This document shows positions 24,908 to 34,857 of a DNA stretch of 64,000 bases, in pieces. The position numbers and the translations under genes are program-made. The stretch comes from Rhodovastum sp963804495 (lineage in GTDB: Bacteria; Pseudomonadota; Alphaproteobacteria; Acetobacterales; Acetobacteraceae). Position 1 is the stretch's first letter. Every line of letters starts with the position of its first letter. The stretch spans positions 1 through 64,000 of the forward strand of contig CAWDQN010000004.1 in the NCBI GenBank assembly GCA_963804495.1, in the 5' to 3' direction. Under the pieces are notes generated by a model that was not told the origin of the DNA, made no database searches, and worked only from the letters and a program-made list of their open reading frames with translations.

Positions 24908-25927
24908 ATGCACGGAAGCATGGGCGACGCAGTGCGCAGGGAGCGGCCGGGCGGGGCGCGAGGGGCCTGGGCCTGCGGCGCGCTGCTGCTGGCGGCGGCG
25001 GTGCTGCCGTTGCTGTTCGCCAGCGGCTACCGGTTGTTCCAGTTCACCATGGTCGTGGTCTACGCCGTGGCGATCCTCGGCCTCAACGTGGTCACCGGCG
25101 TCAACGGACAAATCTCGCTTGGGCACGGCGCCTTCTATGCGCTGGGGGCCACCGTCACCGCGGTGCTGATGTCGGCGGCCGGGGTGCCGTACTGGGCGAC
25201 CCTGCCGCCGGCGGCGCTGGTGTGCGGGGCGGCCGGTTTCCTGGTGGGGTTTCCGGCGCTGCGGCTGGGCGGCCTCTATCTGGCGCTGACCACCTTCTCG
25301 CTGGCGGTGGCAACGCCGCAAATCCTCAAATCCCCGGCGCTGGAGCCATGGACCGGCGGCGTGCAGGGCCTGGTGATCGACAAGCCCGACCCGCCATTCG
25401 GGCTTTGGCTCGATGCCGATCAGTACCTGTATCTGTTCACCCTCGTTATCGGCGCGGGCCTGTTCCTGCTCACCCACAACCTGCTGCGCGGTCGGATCGG
25501 CCGGGCGATGCGCGCCATCCGCGACCAGCCGGTGGGGGCCGAGGCGATGGGCGTCGACAGTGCCCTGTTCAAGACCCGTGGTTTCGCGGTCGGCGCCATG
25601 CTGACCGGGCTGGCGGGATCGCTCGGCGCCATCGCCGTGCAGTTCGTTTCCCCGGATGGCTTCGGTCTTTTCCTGTCCCTGACGTTCTTCGTCGGCCTGC
25701 TGGTGGGCGGGGTGGGACTGATCGAGGGGGCGCTGTTCGGGGCGGTGTTCATCGAGTTTGTTCCCAATGTCACCGAATCACTGTCGAAAGCGGCACCAGG
25801 AGCGCTCTATGGTGTCATCCTGATCGCCGTCATGTTCCTGATGCCGTCCGGCTTCGCTGGCGTCTTGCGTGAAGTTCGGACGAGGCTGGCGACCCGCGCA
25901 GGAGGAGGTTCCGCGCGGCAACAATGA
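24908..25927 (+). CDS. livM: ABC transporter permease (LivM)
   Basis: 339 residues, polytopic. The LivM pattern is present: AVAILGLNVVTGVNGQISLGHGAFYALGATVTAVL, then VGFPALRLGGLYLALTTFSLAVATPQIL, and RAIRDQPVGAEAMGVDSALFKTRGFAVGAMLTGLAG as the coupling loop. Partner of LivH in the membrane channel. It ends 13 bp before the binding-protein start. Confidence 0.92.
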   Translation: MHGSMGDAVRRERPGGARGAWACGALLLAAAVLPLLFASGYRLFQFTMVVVYAVAILGLNVVTGVNGQISLGHGAFYALGATVTAVLMSAAGVPYWATLPPAALVCGAAGFLVGFPALRLGGLYLALTTFSLAVATPQILKSPALEPWTGGVQGLVIDKPDPPFGLWLDADQYLYLFTLVIGAGLFLLTHNLLRGRIGRAMRAIRDQPVGAEAMGVDSALFKTRGFAVGAMLTGLAGSLGAIAVQFVSPDGFGLFLSLTFFVGLLVGGVGLIEGALFGAVFIEFVPNVTESLSKAAPGALYGVILIAVMFLMPSGFAGVLREVRTRLATRAGGGSARQQ

Positions 25928-25940
25928 CAAGGAAGGCATC

Positions 25941-27152
25941 ATGCAACGTCGTGCACTTCTGCTTTCGGCCGCCGCCTCAATTGCCGGACTGGGCGCTGCA
26001 CGGACCGCACGGGCCGATACGCCCGGGGTCACGGCGAGCAGCATCAAGATCGGCAACACCGAGGCATACAGCGGGCCGGCCTCGGCCTATGGCGCCATCG
26101 GGCGCGGGCTGACCGCCTTCTTTGCCGCGGTGAACGACAAGGGCGGCATCAACGGCCGCAGCGTCGAGTTCATTTCGCTCGACGATGGCTATGTGCCGGC
26201 CCGCACGGTGGAGCAGGCGCGCCGGCTGGTGGAGCAGGACGGGGTGGCGTTCCTGCTGAATTCGCTGGGCACGGCGCCGAACGCGGCGATCCAGCGCTAT
26301 ATGAACCAAAAAAAGGTGCCGCAGTTGTTCGTCGCCACCGGGGCGGACAGGTGGGGCGACTGGGAGCATTTCCCGTGGACCATGGGCTGGCAGCCCAGCT
26401 ACCGCACCGAGGCGCAGATTTACACGAAATACATGCTCAACACGGTGAAGGAGCCGAGGCTGGCGGTCCTGTACCAGAACGACGACTTCGGCAAGGACTA
26501 CCTGGCCGGGGTGAAGGATGTCCTGGGATCGCGCTATGACCAGGTGGTGGCGCAGGCGGCCTCCTACGAGGTAACCGACCCGACCATCGACAGCCAGGCG
26601 ATCACCCTGCAGGCCACCGGGGCGAACGTGCTGATCACCGCGGCGACCCCCAAGTTCGCCGCCCAGATGATCCGCAAGGTCTATGACATCGGCTGGAAGC
26701 CCACTCAGTTTCTGTCCAATGTGTCGGTCTCGGTGGGCGCGGTGATCGCCCCGGCCGGGGTGGCGCGCGCGGCCGGGATCATTTCGGGCGGCTACTGCAA
26801 GGACTGGACCGATCCGGAGTGGCAGCACGACCCGGGCATGCAGGAATGGCTGGGCTGGATGAAGCAATACCTGCCCGACGCGGACCTGAACGACGTCGGA
26901 TACGCCTATGCGTACGGCGTGGGCACCACCACGGTGCGGGTACTGACGCAGTGCGGCGATGATTTGTCGCGCGAGAACATCATGAAACAGGCCGCGAACA
27001 TCCGGGATTTGTTCGTTCCGACCCTGCTGCCGGGGATTACCGTGAGCACCAGCCCGACCAACTATCACCCGATCCGGCAAATGCAACTGATGCGCTGGAA
27101 CGGCAAAAGCTGGGCGCGGTTTGGGAGTGTTATTCAGGGGCAGGACGTATAA
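25941..27152 (+). CDS. Periplasmic substrate-binding protein of the LIV-type importer
   Basis: 403 residues from ATG 25941 (GGAAGG upstream). The N-terminus MQRRALLLSAAASIAGLGAARTARA is a signal peptide with a twin Arg, possibly Tat-type. The type I periplasmic fold begins SSIKIGNTEAYSGPASAYGAIGRGLTAFFAAVNDKGGINGR, then LVEQDGVAFLLNSLGTAPNAAIQRY and a lobe hinge near RLAVLYQNDDFGKDYLAG. Family members bind branched-chain amino acids, amides, urea or aromatics; the ligand here is not evident. Last gene of the operon and followed by a palindromic repeat. Confidence 0.92.
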   Translation: MQRRALLLSAAASIAGLGAARTARADTPGVTASSIKIGNTEAYSGPASAYGAIGRGLTAFFAAVNDKGGINGRSVEFISLDDGYVPARTVEQARRLVEQDGVAFLLNSLGTAPNAAIQRYMNQKKVPQLFVATGADRWGDWEHFPWTMGWQPSYRTEAQIYTKYMLNTVKEPRLAVLYQNDDFGKDYLAGVKDVLGSRYDQVVAQAASYEVTDPTIDSQAITLQATGANVLITAATPKFAAQMIRKVYDIGWKPTQFLSNVSVSVGAVIAPAGVARAAGIISGGYCKDWTDPEWQHDPGMQEWLGWMKQYLPDADLNDVGYAYAYGVGTTTVRVLTQCGDDLSRENIMKQAANIRDLFVPTLLPGITVSTSPTNYHPIRQMQLMRWNGKSWARFGSVIQGQDV

Positions 27153-27158
27153 GGAAAG

Positions 27159-27240
27159 GTAAGGCCAGGGCTCTGCCCTGGACCCGCCGTCGCGCGCAGC
27201 GCGCCTTCGGCGCGACGGGCGACTGCCCCCTGGACCCCGG
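27159..27240. repeat. Palindromic repeat, probable terminator of the importer operon
   Basis: GGCCAGGGCTCTGCCCTGGACCC followed by GCCGTCGCGCGCAGCGCGCCTTCGGCGCGACGGGC and GCCCCCTGGACCCC. The same modules in opposite order occur at 57683-57768, and the first module recurs at 10480 and (inverted) 20740. Its place right after the last gene supports termination. Confidence 0.65.
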
Positions 27241-27297
27241 TTCTGTCAGCGAGCCTTGGGGCTGCTACACTGGCCCGAAGCAAGCTGAGGGTAAGAC

Positions 27298-28069
27298 ATG
27301 AACCCGGAGGATGCGGTCTATCCGAGCCTGCGCGGGCGCGGCGTGCTGGTAACCGGCGGGGCAAGCGGCATCGGTGCTGCCATCGTCGAACACTTCGCCG
27401 CCCAGGGCGCCCGGGTCGCCTTCATCGACATCCAGGATGCGCCGGCCAACGAGGTTTGCGCCCGCATCGCCGCCGCCGGCCACAAGCCGCCGCACTACCT
27501 GCATTGCGACCTGCGCGACATCCCCGCCCTGCGCGAAGCGGTCGCCGACGCGGCGCGGGCGCTGGGTGGCCTGCACGTGCTGGTCAACAACGCCGCCCAT
27601 GACGCGCGCCACGCCTGGCAGGAGGTGACGGTGGAGTACCTGGGAAGACCGGCTGCAGGTGAACCTGCGCCACCAGTTCTTCGCCATCCAGGCGGTAGCG
27701 CCGATGCTGCAGGCGCAGGGCGGCGGCTCGATCATCAATTTCGGCTCGATTTCCTGGCGCCGCTCGAACGGCGGTATGCCGGCCTACACCACCAGCAAGG
27801 CCGCGGTGGAAGGATTGACGCGCAGCTTCGCCCGCGACCTCGGCCCCGACAACATCCGGGTGAACTGCGTCATTCCGGGCTGGGTTATGACCGAACGGCA
27901 AGTAGCCCTGTGGCTGACCCCGGACGCCGAAGCGGGGATGCTAAAGGCGCAATGCCTGAAGCGGAAACTCTATCCGCCCGACCTGGCCCGCATTGTGCTG
28001 TGGCTCGCGGCCGATGACTCGCGGATGTGCACGGCGCAGTGCTGGGTGGTGGATGGGGGCTGGTTGTAG
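27298..28069 (+). pseudogene. Short-chain dehydrogenase/reductase, split by a frameshift
   Basis: The first frame encodes the NAD(P) Rossmann part (GVLVTGGASGIGAAIVEHF, CDLRD, HVLVNNAAHD) up to about 27638. The second frame continues with the expected next element, NLRHQFFAIQAVAPMLQAQGGGSIINFGS, the catalytic Ser, and Y-x3-K in PAYTTSKAAVEG, ending DDSRMCTAQCWVVDGGWL. Removing one C at 27639/27640 restores VEYWEDRLQVNLRH and one 256-residue protein. So it is a full-length gene with a one-base insertion, or a base-call error. Likely an alcohol or sugar dehydrogenase; substrate unknown. Confidence 0.85.
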
Positions 28070-28342
28070 GCGGCGGGTCGGTTAGGGCGTTGGGACGGCG
28101 CTGCTTGATCGCCTCGGTCGTGTCATTCTGTCCCGCTCCGGACTTGGCAAGAGGCAATGTCCCGCAGTTCGTCGCTCACCAAGTGACGCGCGCGGGGAAC
28201 TGGAGCGTCCGCTCCTGACCGACGCTGCATGTAAACCTGCTGCTGCTCGTCGAGACGTTCGCGATTTGCTCAAGGCCCAGCCCATCTTCGCCGAGATGTT
28301 CGGTGCCATCTGAACATGCGGAAAGTCCTGAGCTCCAGTGGG
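28070..28342. other. Gene-free stretch with a possible coding remnant
   Basis: No intact gene. One plus frame near 28218-28315 reads LTDAACKPAAARRDVRD, LLKAQPIFAEMFGAI and a stop, which looks like the tail of a lost protein, but I cannot name it. This marks the start of the accessory region. Confidence 0.35.
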
Positions 28343-29146
28343 TCAGAACCCGACCACAGTCGTGCCGAAAAATTCGCTTCGTCGCTTCGCCTCACACTCC
28401 GTTATGCGAACGTCATTCCATGCGATCTCTCTGTACTTCTCCCGGAAATCCCAGGTGGTCAACCAGACCTTGTTATGGCCGATCATGAAAGGCCAGAGCC
28501 GCCGATCAGCTGTCAACAGCATGTATCGTGCGAACCCTTCCATAACGCCAGGCCAGCCGGCGTTGGATATGTCGTCGAGCACGACTATGCCACCCGACGT
28601 GACCAGCCGGTCGGCCAGCAGCAAATCGTTAACAGTATGATACCAACTGTGTCCACCGTCAATCCCAAAAAACCGCATTCCGCGATGCAGCATGTGGGTG
28701 CGTAACTCTTCGGACTGAAGATAGAGCGAGTCGCCCGTCACCATCCGAAGCCGTTCCAAGGTGTTAGAGTCGACGAACCTGCCCACGTTGCGTCGAACTT
28801 CGGCAATTGTGGTCGCACCACCGCTCGTGTCGAAATTCTGCGTCAGGTCGTCAAAAACGTCGATGGCGAGGACGTGTTCGTTCGGACGGGATTTCAACAT
28901 CAAAAGCGTGAGAAACTGCCCCTTAAAGACGCCGATCTCACCTAAATCGCCGATTATATCGTGGTCTTCCTGGAAGTTCGCGAACAGAAGAGCATGTTCC
29001 AAACTTATCGGTGCCGGAACGCCGAATAGATCGAGATGTCTGCCGCTGGTCACGAAGCACGTTGCCGCATCTTGGCTGTGCAGACGGTCAACGAACCAGA
29101 AGGTTTCCCATTTCTGTGCCTCGAGACGGTCACATGAGAACGTCAA
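28343..29146 (-). CDS. Class I SAM-dependent methyltransferase (Methyltransf_24-like)
   Basis: 267 residues. The SAM-binding motif I is GDLGEIGVFKGQFLTLLM; the acidic loop is VLAIDVFDD; later FFGIDGGHSWYHTVNDLLLADRLVTSGGIVVLDDI is the hallmark of methyltransferases linked to polysaccharide and secondary metabolite clusters (the DGxHxY block). Base composition is visibly lower in GC than the neighbours, which suggests acquisition. It overlaps the upstream small gene by 17 bp. No glycosyltransferase is nearby, so the pair may be a fragment of a lost surface-polysaccharide cluster. Substrate unknown. Confidence 0.85.
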   Translation of the reverse strand: MTFSCDRLEAQKWETFWFVDRLHSQDAATCFVTSGRHLDLFGVPAPISLEHALLFANFQEDHDIIGDLGEIGVFKGQFLTLLMLKSRPNEHVLAIDVFDDLTQNFDTSGGATTIAEVRRNVGRFVDSNTLERLRMVTGDSLYLQSEELRTHMLHRGMRFFGIDGGHSWYHTVNDLLLADRLVTSGGIVVLDDISNAGWPGVMEGFARYMLLTADRRLWPFMIGHNKVWLTTWDFREKYREIAWNDVRITECEAKRRSEFFGTTVVGF

Positions 29147-29414
29147 CGCCGTTCAGTTGGGCCGACATGAAGAGTCCATCGGACAGATTGAATGCACTGG
29201 GCAGGTCATGCGCATGAAAACGGTATCCGTCCAGCGGACCGCCCGATATAAGGGTGCCTTCGGAACCGGCGTGCCGACGCAGCGTAGTGATTTCCTCTGG
29301 CGTAAACTCGATGAGCAACTTACCCGGTTCATCATCGGGTGTTTGGAGTTGAACCAACCTCCTATTGGCTTCGTCGATGCCTAGGAAGGTCCCATGGTAC
29401 GTCTTGATGATCAT
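29130..29414 (-). CDS. Small protein coupled to the methyltransferase
   Basis: 94 residues from ATG 29414 (MIIKTYHGTFLGIDEANRRLVQLQ). Alternating short strands and the YHGTFLGID..NRRLVQ pattern suggest a beta-trefoil-like or fascin-like repeat, which I have seen as small domains near glycan-modifying enzymes; this is inference. No signal peptide. It overlaps the methyltransferase start by 17 bp, so the two are expressed together. The frame upstream of 29414 is open but has no sensible start. Confidence 0.6.
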   Translation of the reverse strand: MIIKTYHGTFLGIDEANRRLVQLQTPDDEPGKLLIEFTPEEITTLRRHAGSEGTLISGGPLDGYRFHAHDLPSAFNLSDGLFMSAQLNGVDVLM

Positions 29415-29623
29415 TGCCGGATGCGTTCCGTAGGTTCTGTTGCAGGGGGTTCTATGGTAACTTTTTTGCCGGCTTGATCGCGTCATGCGGAGGAATGGGT
29501 TCAGGCCGCAACGTGGAACCACCTGGTCGTGAAGCTGGGCCACGCTTTCATGTCATGCAACGACATTGCGAACCTGTACTTTTCTTATCATCGCCGGCGC
29601 CTTGTAGCCAGCCGGAATGCGGG

Positions 29624-29915
29624 TTCTGTTGCAATTTTCCAACGGGCTCGAATGGGGCATGAGGGCCTGCGACGAACGGGGGAGGATCTGGAGTGCCGTG
29701 CCTCAAGGGACGGCACCTAACGGCCCAGGTGATCCTGTGGGCCGTGCGCCGGCACCTGACGTTCCCGACGAGCCATCACGACCTCGCTCCGATGCCGGCG
29801 GCTCGGGCCGTGGAGGCCGACCAAACAATCATCTTTCGCTGGTGTCAGGCTTACACCTGGGTTCGTGTTCTCAGGACACATGCGTCGAATCCCTCAGCAA
29901 TAGCAGGGCCTTGCA
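29624..29915 (+). mobile_element. IS6-family remnant
   Basis: GGGTTCTGTTGCAATTTTCC is the typical IS6-type terminal repeat (GG-TCTGTTGCAAA), and a similar sequence lies at 29434. It is followed by a frame reading LKGRHLTAQVILWAVRRHLTFP, SHHDLAPM, ARAVEADQTIIFRWCQAY, the N-terminal helix-turn-helix part of IS6 transposases. The coding sequence then stops, with no catalytic core, so only the first about 290 bp remain. Confidence 0.7.
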
Positions 29916-29938
29916 GCGGACGGATTCGGGGCATATCT

Positions 29939-31105
29939 CTATGCCGCCGGCGGGGTGTCGGCCGCCCCGGCAACTGCTAGCGGCTGCTTGGGTATTGGAA
30001 TCCCGGGCTTTTTTAGCAGATCATCCAGTTTGCCGGCGATTTTTGTGCGCTGAACAATGGTCCGGCTCTCGGCCATTAAGCGCACCGCCTTCAGCGTCCC
30101 AGCAGATGGGCAATGCGCGCCCACGGCAGGCCGGTGCGGATCTCGGCGGTACGCTGCAGCCGCAGCGCCAGCACGCACAGCTTCACGTGCGCCTCGATCC
30201 GCCGCAACGCCCAATGATACATCGGCCGCACTTCCAGCCCGGTCTGTTTCATTCTGCGGAAGCAAGACTCGATGATCATTCCGCCTCTGTAGGCCAGCGC
30301 CACGTCCTCGGCGGTCAGCGTGTCGTCATTGGTGATCACCACCGACTTGCCGTCGAACTTCTCCGCCGCCTTCATCTTGCCGGCGTCGAGCTTCGGCCAG
30401 CCCCGCCAGTCCGGGCTGAGGGTGCGCCCCCAAGCGCCGCGACCCCATCAGCGCGCAGGCGGCCCTGGGATGGTCCTCGTCGCGTTCGTCGAGCAGGTTC
30501 AGCTCGACGGCAAGCTCGGTCAACACTTCGACCCGGTGTTGCCGCTGGCGCTCGGCCTCGGCGGGATTGAACCACAGCACATAGCGTTTGCGCCGCTCGC
30601 CATCCCCGACCCAAGACTTCCTTGACCTCCAGGTTGTCGGCGACCTTGCGATAGCGGCCGGGGCGAGGTCAGCACCTCGACCTCCACGTCCTTGACACGA
30701 CGCATCGGCACCGCCAGCACGTGGCGGCCGAGGCCGCGGCTGAGTTCGGGGAGGTTGTCGGCCGAATACATGCCGGCGTCGTCGAGGAACAGGCAGCGGC
30801 CGAGCTGCCAGGCGTGCAGATCCTGCTTGGTGCGCGCGACCGTTGCCATGTCGGCGGTGTTGCCCGGCAAGCACCCACGAGCGCACCGGCATGCCGTCGC
30901 GCGTGACCGCCATGGCGATGAGGACCTGCGGGTTGACGTTGCGACCTTCCTTATGCCAACCCGCGCAAAGACCGACCCATCCGCGGGATTCCCATGAGAG
31001 CGTCTTTTCGTCGGGCTGGCCAAGGCTGCTGAGACCACGCCAAGCCGGGGAACTGCGTGAACTCGTGGTCAATGGGCAGACCTCAACAAGGATGGAGTTG
31101 TGCAC
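29939..31105 (-). pseudogene. IS1634-type transposase, multiply frameshifted
   Basis: Read across frames on the minus strand the protein is continuous: WHKEGRNVNPQVLIAMAV, MPVRSWVLPGNTADM (with a shift), LGRCLFLDDAGMYSADNLPEL, RRVKDVEVEVL, RKRYVLWFNPAEAERQ, FDGKSVVITNDDTLTAEDV and YRGGMIIESCFRRMKQTGLEVRPMYHW. The last block, with its conserved E, is the C-terminal DDE part of IS1634/IS4-group transposases. At least four frame changes make it inactive. Confidence 0.8.
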
Positions 31106-31138
31106 TACCGCTGAGAAGATTTAGTCAAACAAACCTCC

Positions 31139-31300
31139 GTGCGGTTCCGCGTGCGCGAGGTGCATTCCGGAACCATGGCAAGATGGCTCGGGCGCATGCG
31201 CCTCGCCAAAATGACCGCTCGGCCTTTCCACCCACAGAAGGACGAGGAAGCGCAAGAGGGTTCAAACGGAACTTTCCCAGCTGTCGTGGACGCAAAGTTG
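31139..31300 (+). pseudogene. IS630-family transposase fragment
   Basis: VREVHSGTMARWLGRMRLAKM, RPFHPQKDEEAQEG, then FKRNFP in the next frame, matches the winged-helix to linker region of IS630 transposases (R.RHPK.D.EAQ.AFKKNF). Neither the N-terminal helix-turn-helix nor the DDE core remains intact; the following bases to 31460 are shifted remnants. Confidence 0.6.
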
Positions 31301-31465
31301 CCCTTCGAGGTGAAGGAGCAAGGACACCCTCTCGAGGTGACTGCCGGGACTGTTTTCGACGTTTGGATGGGACTGAACGTTTGGGCGTCTGGTAGTGGCC
31401 CGAACTGGCCGATGGTGAGGATCAGAAATCGTTTGACGCGAGTTCGGGCGTTCTGACTCTAGGAT

Positions 31466-32887
31466 TTGAAGAATCCTGTGGACCTGCGACAGCTTTCGAA
31501 AGAAGGCCTGATTGCGCTTCTGCTGGCCCGGGAGGGCCGGCACGCAGCCGAGATGGCGGCGCTACGGGCTCAGATTGCCGAGTTGGAGCGCCGGCTTGCA
31601 CTGAACAGTGGGAATAGCAGCAAGCCCCCATCCAGCGATGGCCTGCAAAAGACGCCGCAGGTGAGGAGCCTGCGTCGATCACCCGGTCGCAAGAGCGGCG
31701 GACAACCCAGGCATTCCGGCGAGACGCTGCGGCAGAGTGAAACGTCGGATGTCACCATCGACCACTATCCCAAAAAGTGCGAGCGCTGTGGGGGCATGTT
31801 AAGCAAGAGGGCAGCGACGGAGTACGCGGCTCGGCAGGTGTTCGATCTTTCCGAGCCGCCGCCATTGGTGGTGACCGAGCATCCTGCGTATACCTGCGGC
31901 TGTGCCAGCTCTGGTGCGCAGACGCGGGCCAACTTTCCCGACGATGTCGCGGCCCCGGTGCAGTATGGCTCGCGGCTGGCGTCCTTCGTGGTCTACCTGC
32001 TGCATGCTCAGTTTTTGCCGGAGCGTCGCGTGGTCGAAGTGATGGCCGACCTGTTCGGCGTGATTCTGTCGGCGGCGACGGTGGCGCAAATGAGCGGACC
32101 TGTGCCGGCCGATTCTCCAGTTTTGCCGAAATGATCCGCAAGCTGATCTGCGACGCGCCGGTCAAGCACCTTGACGACACCGGAATGCATAGCGGTGAAA
32201 GGCTGCACTGGCTCCACATCGCCTCGACGATCAAACTGACCTTGTTTCGGATCGCCGGACGTGGCCAGATGCTCGCTGGCCTCGTCGGCATCGTGGTGCA
32301 TGATCACTGGAAGCCTTATTTCTCGCTGGAAGGCGTGCTGCATGCGCTTTGCGATGCCCATCAGCTGCAAGAACTTCAGGCGCTGATCGACATCGAGAAG
32401 AAACCCTGGGCCGAGACGATGCAACGTCTACTACGTCGCGCATGTCATGCACCTAACATTGCCCGCGAACATGACAGATCGCTCGCACCGAAACTGCTGG
32501 CCATGGTCGAGCGAAGATATGACGCCATCATTGCCGAAGCCATCGCCTTCCATGAAGCGCAACCGCCATTGCCGGTGAAGCGGCGCGACTCGATACCCCG
32601 CCGCACCGGCCACAATCTCGCCCTGCGGCTCTCCACCATCAATTAGGATGTGCTGCGCTTCCTCACAGACCCCACGGTACCTTTCACCAACAACGTCGCA
32701 GAGCATGATGCCCGCATGGCCAAGCTGCGGCAGAAGATCTCCGGCGGTTTCCGCTCCCTCGCAGGTGCCGCCGGCTTCCTCGGTACTCCGCTCGCGGATC
32801 TCCGCCGCACGAAAGCAGGAAAGGAATATCTTCGCTACCCTCGCCGCAGACCCAGGCACTCTCGCAAGCCACCTCAAGTCCGCATGA
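31466..32887 (+). pseudogene. IS66-family transposase (TnpC), degenerate
   Basis: The N-terminus has the IS66 coiled coil and NSGNSSKPPSSDG motif, followed by the zinc-binding CERCGG and YTCGCASS region. After a frameshift near 32115 the catalytic part continues (VKHLDDTGMHSGERLHWLHIA with the first Asp, VVHDHWKPYF with the second, HALCDAHQLQEL). An in-frame stop lies at 32644, after which PTVPFTNNVAEHDARMAKLRQKISGGFRS holds the third acidic residue, and a last shift leads to the stop at 32887. Three lesions make it inactive. Confidence 0.85.
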
Positions 32888-32907
32888 ACACGGAAAACAA
32901 ACTGGGC

Positions 32908-33311
32908 AGTCACCCGAGGACCAACGCTTCCGCCTGCGCAATCTGTTGCGCTACAATCTGCAGACGGTTCGAGCCTATCTGCTGAAGGAGGACTTCTAGC
33001 AGTTCTGGGAGTACCAGTCACCAAGCTGGGCCGGCAAGTTTCTCGGTGATTGGTGCCGTCAGGTGATGCGTTCCCGCCTCGAACCGATGAAGAAGGTCGC
33101 CCGGACGCTACGCTGGCACCGTCAGCCGATCCTAAACTACTTCCGCGCTAGGAAGGCGTTTTCCAGCGACCTCGCCGAGGGCCTCAACAACAAGGCCAAA
33201 GTGACCATTCAATAATACTATGGCTTCCGTACCTACCACGTCCTGGACACCGCGCTGCATCATGCAGTCGATAAACTGCCGGAGCCAAACGTCGCCCACA
33301 GATTCTTTTGA
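32908..33311 (+). pseudogene. ISL3-family transposase C-terminal fragment
   Basis: RNLLRYNLQTVRAYLLKEDF, stop, QFWEYQSPSWAGKFLGDWCRQVMRS, EPMKKVARTLRWHR, ILNYFRARKAFSSDLAEGLNNKAKVT, stop, YYGFRTYHV is the C-terminal third of ISL3 transposases, including the E of the DDE triad (AEGLNNKAK). In-frame stops at 32997 and about 33213 and absence of the N-terminus show it is dead. It abuts the IS66 remnant directly. Confidence 0.85.
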
Positions 33312-33737
33312 CGAGGCGATAGATGCACGGGGAAGGGCGTTCGTCCATAACGGTGGAGGACCGGCGCAGCCGACCTGGGCAGCCCGTGCCCAGCCCCGGC
33401 TGCCGCATCATCCCCCAAGATGGGAATTGGCGAGGCAGCGGCCTGCGAAGAATCCCGAGCGGGACGGAAAAGGGGGCCGTTCAGCACGCCACTCCGCGAG
33501 CTCACGCGCGGCCGCAGAGGCAGAACCGGCACTGCGTAGATTCCGAGGCTTTCTCGATGGAAGTCCCGTCTATACGCCTGGGCCCGGACATCGCACAGCA
33601 CGCGCCATCGGGTCATGCCCGCACAGCTGGACACACCAGAGTACCGGTGATCAGCGGTACCCCGCCGCGTGCAAACGCTTCGAAGCCAAGCGAAGCTTCG
33701 CCGCGACTGCACGGCCGAGAGCAGGACCCGGACAGCC
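33312..33737. other. Gene-free stretch before pstB
   Basis: About 425 bp without a recognisable gene on either strand. In an intact pst operon pstA would precede pstB; no PstA-like membrane segments are present here, so the operon was broken upstream as well. Confidence 0.45.
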
Positions 33738-34531
33738 ATGGGCGAGACCATCAGCGAGGCCAGAGGCACAGCGGCCAGCGGGAGCGCCATGCCAGCGTCT
33801 ACCGGCGTGGTACGGGATTCCGGCGAAATGCGGATGCCCGCCGAGGTCGCCCTGCATCGTGCCAAAATCTCCATCACCAATCTGGATTTCTACTATGGTT
33901 GCACCAGGGCGCTGAAGGGGGTTTCGCTGCAGCTGCCGGAGAACCAGGTGACCGGCATGATCGGACCCTCCGGGTGCGGCAAGTCGACACTGCTGCGGGT
34001 GCTGAACCGGCCTTATGACCTTTATCCGGACCAGCGCGCGACCGGCGACGTGCGGCTCGACGGTCAGGACATCCTCGGCCCGAAGGTCGACGTGAAGCGA
34101 CTGCGCCAGCGGGTCGTGATGGTCTTCCAGGCACCGACAACCTTCCCGATGTCAATCTACGGCAACATCGCCTTCGGGACAAATCTGCATAGGACGCTTT
34201 CGCGTGCGGAAACCGACGCGCGTGTGGAGGCTTCGCTGACCCGCGCCGCGCTGTGGACGGAGGTGAAGGATCGCCTGTTCTCCCCGGCCGGCGATCTATC
34301 GGGCGGCCAGCAGCAGCGCCTCTGTATTGCCCGCGCACTCGCGACCAGGCCGGAGGTGATCCTGCTCGACGAGCCAACCAGCGCGCTCGATCCGATCAGC
34401 AGCCAGAAGATCGAGGATCTGATCGACGACCTGAGGAAGCACGTGACCATCGCCCTCGTTACGCACAATTTGCAACAGGCGGCACGCTGCGCCGATCAGC
34501 TTGACTTTCCGCCGGTGATTCCACGTGCGCA

Positions 34532-34813
34532 TCAGACCAGCGCCCAGAAGATATCCTCGGTGGCGATGAAGCGGAGGGCGTCTTCGAGCGGCAGGACGGT
34601 GCGGCCGAACGGGCCGGTGGGTGACCAGCATTCCTTCTTGAGTGACCAGTAGAGCACCTCGACGCGATCGTTGTCGGCGTTCGGGCGCAGGCGTGCGACC
34701 GGCGCCCCGGAGGCGGCGTGGTAGAGCGAGTAGCCGCGGTTGCGGCGCTCGACCAGCACAGCGCCGCGGCTGAAGGTAAAGCGCTCGATGCGCTGGACGA
34801 TGCCGTCGGTCAT
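34532..34813 (-). CDS. Small passenger protein of the IS701-like element
   Basis: 93 residues from ATG 34813 (MTDGIVQRIERFTFSRGAVLVERRNRGYSLYHAASG). The frame is open further upstream to 34888, which would overlap the transposase start. TATAAT lies 12 bp before ATG 34813, so the mRNA may be nearly leaderless. Compact beta-rich composition (YSLYHAASGAPVARLRP, VEVLYWSL, FGRTVLPLEDALRFI). It diverges from the transposase. I do not know a function; a regulator of transposition is a reasonable guess. Confidence 0.6.
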   Translation of the reverse strand: MTDGIVQRIERFTFSRGAVLVERRNRGYSLYHAASGAPVARLRPNADNDRVEVLYWSLKKECWSPTGPFGRTVLPLEDALRFIATEDIFWALV

Positions 34814-34857
34814 GCACACTATATTATAGGTGGCCTGGGGACGGCGCATCGCCACGA

